The notes under the pieces were generated by a model. The model had not been told where the DNA came from. It ran no database searches and saw nothing but the letters and a program-made list of their open reading frames with translations. Positions 12,912 through 14,429 of a DNA stretch of 14,429 bases are shown in pieces; the stretch's first letter is position 1, and every line of letters starts with the position of its first letter. Source of the DNA: Candidatus Bathyarchaeota archaeon (GTDB lineage: Archaea > Thermoproteota > Bathyarchaeia > Bathyarchaeales > Bathycorpusculaceae); the NCBI GenBank assembly GCA_030630585.1, contig DAOVMU010000011.1, positions 1 through 14,429 of the forward strand. The letters run 5' to 3'. A program made the position numbers and the translations under genes.

Positions 12912-12993
12912 AGAATTTTCTGCGAGCATATCGACTATGTCTGTGCTTGCACGCTCGAGTTCTTCAACCTTACCTGTACAGTGTATGAAAGCA

Positions 12994-14429
12994 CTAAATG
13001 TTCATGGGTAGTACTCCAAAAGTCCTCATTTTCTGGATATCTATGAACCTAATTAATCCCCTTTTGAGGGCGTCCTCTAAACTAAGTCTAGGGTTGTTTG
13101 TTCGAACTCTCGCTTTACGAAGACATTGTAAAAGCTTGTCTCTCCCCCTCTGCGTTGCTTCCTCAAAGCTCGCATAACCTATCATTGTGGTTTCGAGAAA
13201 AGAATAGGTATCAGAACCTGCCCAAACTCTCCAGCCCAAAAAGGCGTGACCTGGAACCAGAACTACTATTGGATCTATTCCAATGTGTTCTAACGCGCTC
13301 GCTAATAGAACGGAACTATCAATACAGTTAGCCGAGCCTGTTTGCAGTGTAACTGAAGGCAACTTAATTCTTTGGGATTCAAATCTTTCATACCACCCAA
13401 AGCTTATGGATGAATCCACATATGAAATGTTGTATCTGAGTTTCAAAGCTTGAAATAACGCCTTACATTGTTCTCCTGTTATTTTTTCCATTTCTTCTAC
13501 TGTTTGAGGTGATCCTTGGTATCCTTTGAGTGTTCTTTGCGGATGCAATCCCTTGGCATGTTGAACGAATTTGTCTATTTCTAATCCCCTAGTGTGGGGG
13601 GTCACCCATGCTGAAACGAATTCCGACAAATTAAATATCGCGCCACTTGAAGGGTTAATTATTTCCCATATCATAGTGTCGTAGGCAAGTAACCTGATTT
13701 TGTAGGTTTGGACCAAAAGTTTTCGTCGTTGCAACGCAACCTGACAAGAAAGGTCTGCGATACGTGTTTCAGCGATTTCTGCTGTCATTTTAGGATCAAT
13801 TGTTGGTGTATGCTCAATTTTCTCTATTGATCGAGGAAGTACACTGGCTTGAGTTTGTTCTTGATGGCTGACACCCTGTAGTTCACTTGAAAAGGTCAAT
13901 TTGACTTCAGTGCCAGAATTGTTCAGGACTACATACGTAATTAAGGGCGGAAAACCGAATTTAGTATCTGTGATTAAATGATAAATCCCAATCGGTATTG
14001 GCTGTTCCCAAGTTCTTGTAGATACAGAAATTTCACCCTCTGACAAGCTATATTCTAAATTCAATCCCAATAGTCGATAATCATTAAAAATCAGGGGTGA
14101 GTCTTTTCTGGAATAATGGAATGCATCTACTCTTTCGATTTCCTCACCGTCAGTTATTGACTTCGAATCAAGGCTTCTTGGTTCTTCTGTCAAAAGGACA
14201 GTTTTTGCACCTGTGCGTTCCTTGAAGTATTTGATTGATTTCAGTGTTATCTTATCAAGAGCAATTCCTCTTGTAGAGAAAGCTTGTAGTTGACGAAACT
14301 CCGCAAATTTGAACGGAATCAGAACGCCAATTGTTGACTGTAGAGATAGCGATTTTTTCCTCTTGGTTTTTTTGCTTTCATGATAGGTTTTGATATGGAA
14401 TTTTATTCTGTAGCGTTCATTTAGCCGTA
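12994..14429 (-). CDS. Transglutaminase-like protease-fold protein, 5' end outside window
   Basis: The frame is open to the right edge: from 14427 down to a stop at 12994 there are 477 codons without interruption, so the TTG at 14193 is internal and not the start. The visible N-terminal two thirds has a basic stretch (K-K-T-K-R-K-K), a beta-rich region, and a segment like P-T-I-D-P-K-M-T-A-E-I-A-E-T. The C-terminal part carries a transglutaminase-like core: Cys in S-A-N-C-I-D-S-S-V-L-L-A-S-A-L (codon 13324-13326), His in V-P-G-H-A-F-L-G-W (13246-13248), and Glu in F-L-E-T-T-M-I-G (13192-13194), in the right order for a Cys-His-acid triad. The end is basic. Members of this style occur in bacteria and archaea as large multidomain proteins of unknown role. 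Whether it is a peptidase or an inactive fold is not known. Confidence 0.8.
   Translation of the reverse strand, partial: RLNERYRIKFHIKTYHESKKTKRKKSLSLQSTIGVLIPFKFAEFRQLQAFSTRGIALDKITLKSIKYFKERTGAKTVLLTEEPRSLDSKSITDGEEIERVDAFHYSRKDSPLIFNDYRLLGLNLEYSLSEGEISVSTRTWEQPIPIGIYHLITDTKFGFPPLITYVVLNNSGTEVKLTFSSELQGVSHQEQTQASVLPRSIEKIEHTPTIDPKMTAEIAETRIADLSCQVALQRRKLLVQTYKIRLLAYDTMIWEIINPSSGAIFNLSEFVSAWVTPHTRGLEIDKFVQHAKGLHPQRTLKGYQGSPQTVEEMEKITGEQCKALFQALKLRYNISYVDSSISFGWYERFESQRIKLPSVTLQTGSANCIDSSVLLASALEHIGIDPIVVLVPGHAFLGWRVWAGSDTYSFLETTMIGYASFEEATQRGRDKLLQCLRKARVRTNNPRLSLEDALKRGLIRFIDIQKMRTFGVLPMNI

Noticed and set aside
1..14429. CRISPR array, insertion sequence or transposase
   Set aside because: No regularly spaced direct repeats, no terminal inverted repeats and no transposase or integrase motifs were found on either strand. 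The only long repeat is the phosphoesterase 5' copy.

Overview
This window looks like a chromosomal segment of an archaeon, most likely a Bathyarchaeia-type (TACK) lineage. The signs are TATA boxes with A/T-rich cores placed about 25-60 nt before genes, frequent TTG/GTG starts, GGTGA/GGAGG ribosome binding sites, an archaeal-type AhcY without the eukaryotic C-terminus, a pilin-like secreted protein, and several winged-helix and zinc-ribbon proteins. The lineage is an inference from protein style. No rRNA or complete tRNA is present to confirm it.

Layout. At 1-1700 (plus strand) lie the 3' end of a TrkA-C domain protein, a two-cluster zinc-finger protein, a PepSY-like protein with a C-terminal membrane anchor, and a small pilin-like protein. 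At 1743-4919 (minus strand) lie a two-TM protein with an acidic tail and a probable operon: a 38-residue membrane peptide, an SAH/MTA/5'-deoxyadenosine deaminase, and AhcY. The peptide and the deaminase overlap by ATGA. The deaminase-AhcY pair fits S-adenosylhomocysteine disposal either directly or through S-inosylhomocysteine. At 5270-5782 (plus) a 36-residue peptide precedes a GIY-YIG/DUF123 protein in the same frame, separated from it by two consecutive stops. At 5793-8066 (minus) lie a calcineurin-like phosphoesterase and an ARPP-1 (DUF6569-like) protein whose domain is interrupted by a TFIIB-type zinc ribbon. Facing the latter across a divergent promoter region is a coiled-coil/winged-helix/zinc-ribbon regulator (8199-8618) that has no canonical start codon.

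The stretch 8719-10430 looks rearranged. It holds a tRNA 3'-end fragment, an MFS transporter with leaderless-type promoter spacing, a decayed second copy of the phosphoesterase 5' end that stops exactly at the MFS stop codon, and a C7-G7-A-G7 tract. Beyond it come a VOC/glyoxalase-like protein (minus), an ArsR-type repressor overlapping an unrecognised partner protein by ATGA (plus), a Nudix hydrolase (plus), and a transglutaminase-like protein (minus) that is open to the right edge of the window.

The strongest candidates for something new are the ARPP-1/TFIIB-ribbon architecture with its divergent zinc-ribbon regulator, the ArsR/partner pair, and the micropeptide coupled to the deaminase-AhcY operon.
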